From assembly GCF_027579695.1 (NCBI RefSeq), contig NC_083577.1, positions 40,491,198 to 40,555,197 of the forward strand: a stretch of DNA of 64,000 bases. Reading direction: 5' to 3'. The notes beneath the pieces were generated by a model, which made no database searches, was not told where the DNA came from, and saw nothing but the letters and a program-made list of their open reading frames with translations. Shown here one piece after another: positions 63,755 through 64,000 of the stretch. The position numbers and the translations under genes were made by a program. Origin of the DNA: Neoarius graeffei. Taxonomy: Eukaryota; Chordata; Actinopteri; Siluriformes; Ariidae. The first letter of the stretch is position 1. Each line of letters begins with the position of its first letter.

Positions 63755-64000
63755 TACCCCCACCGCCCGACTCAGGCCGGGCAGCTGTTCGGCCTGCAGC
63801 CAACTCCCCCCCCCCTTGATGGGAGAGGAAGTCCGCCACGACCATCTGCGCCCCCGGCCTGTGGACCACCTTGAAATTAAAGGGTTGGAGTGCCAGATAC
63901 CAATGGGTGATCCGCGCTTTGGCATCTTTCATGCGGTGGAGCCACTGGACGGGCGCGTTGTCTGAACAGAGGGTGAAAGGGTGCCCCAGCAGGTAGTAAC
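63660..64000 (-). CDS. Second Gypsy copy, RNase H C-terminus (cut by window end)
   Basis: The minus-strand frame is open from the window edge (YYLLGHPFTLCSDNAPVQWL) through RWSTG-type residues in the alternate reading and LQPFNFKVVHRPGAQMVVAD to a stop at 63660 inside the LTR. It is the same polyprotein end as 57625-59262, with scattered substitutions (for example SDNAPV where the first copy has SDHAPL). The remainder lies outside the window, so intactness is unknown. The element is the neighbour of the first copy in the same orientation, about 1.1 kb away. Confidence 0.88.
   Translation of the reverse strand, partial: YYLLGHPFTLCSDNAPVQWLHRMKDAKARITHWYLALQPFNFKVVHRPGAQMVVADFLSHQGGGELAAGRTAARPESGGGGMLQRGRGQAPVCDRRAESGKVSGRITTPESN

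Overview
The window reads as teleost fish nuclear DNA: spliced vertebrate genes with large introns, very dense Tc1/mariner, hAT and Harbinger-type DNA transposons, a tRNA-derived SINE family, RTE and L2/Rex-type LINEs, and a Ty3/Gypsy element. An otophysan (for example catfish-like) source is only a guess from the repeat mix; nothing here fixes the species.

Two host genes are convincing. ERCC1 (nucleotide-excision and crosslink repair, XPF partner) lies on the + strand as nine coding exons between 11797 and 31197, with a poly(A) signal at 31509. All exon phases join cleanly to a 361-residue protein. Intron 1 (9.5 kb) holds a 1.27 kb GCTAGC-rich minisatellite and several transposons; the other large introns are also mostly transposon. 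A five-exon, granzyme-like chymotrypsin-fold serine protease lies at 44168-45450 (+), with His-Asp-Ser triad intact. A broken duplicate of its upstream region and exon 1 sits at 52787-53125, and a short inverted piece of the same upstream region at about 52571-52640.

Layout. 1-11.6 kb: intergenic, a Tc1 copy, a mariner-like copy opened by three insertions, a 1.9 kb palindromic foldback element, and a SINE. 11.8-31.5 kb: ERCC1. 31.5-44 kb: hAT-like and THAP-bearing elements, an L2/Rex-type LINE, and two adjacent Tc1 elements, one split by a 2.26 kb hAT. 44-54 kb: the protease gene, a SINE, a young 573 bp foldback, THAP and Gypsy scraps, an RTE-type LINE carrying a SINE, and the broken protease duplicate. 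55-64 kb: a mariner-like copy that has received a hAT element, an unclassified repeat, a Gypsy element and a solo LTR, followed by the edge of a second Gypsy copy.

The most notable item is the Gypsy element at 57408-62340 (- strand). Its domain order is Gag (SCAN-like)-protease-integrase-reverse transcriptase-RNase H, so the integrase precedes the RT, as in Gmr1-like elements and opposite to ordinary Gypsy. It has near-identical LTRs, a 5-bp target duplication, a tRNA-Phe primer site and a single in-frame TAG between integrase and RT. I saw no evidence of a wholly new biological system; the value is in well-resolved nested insertions, whose target duplications can be read directly.
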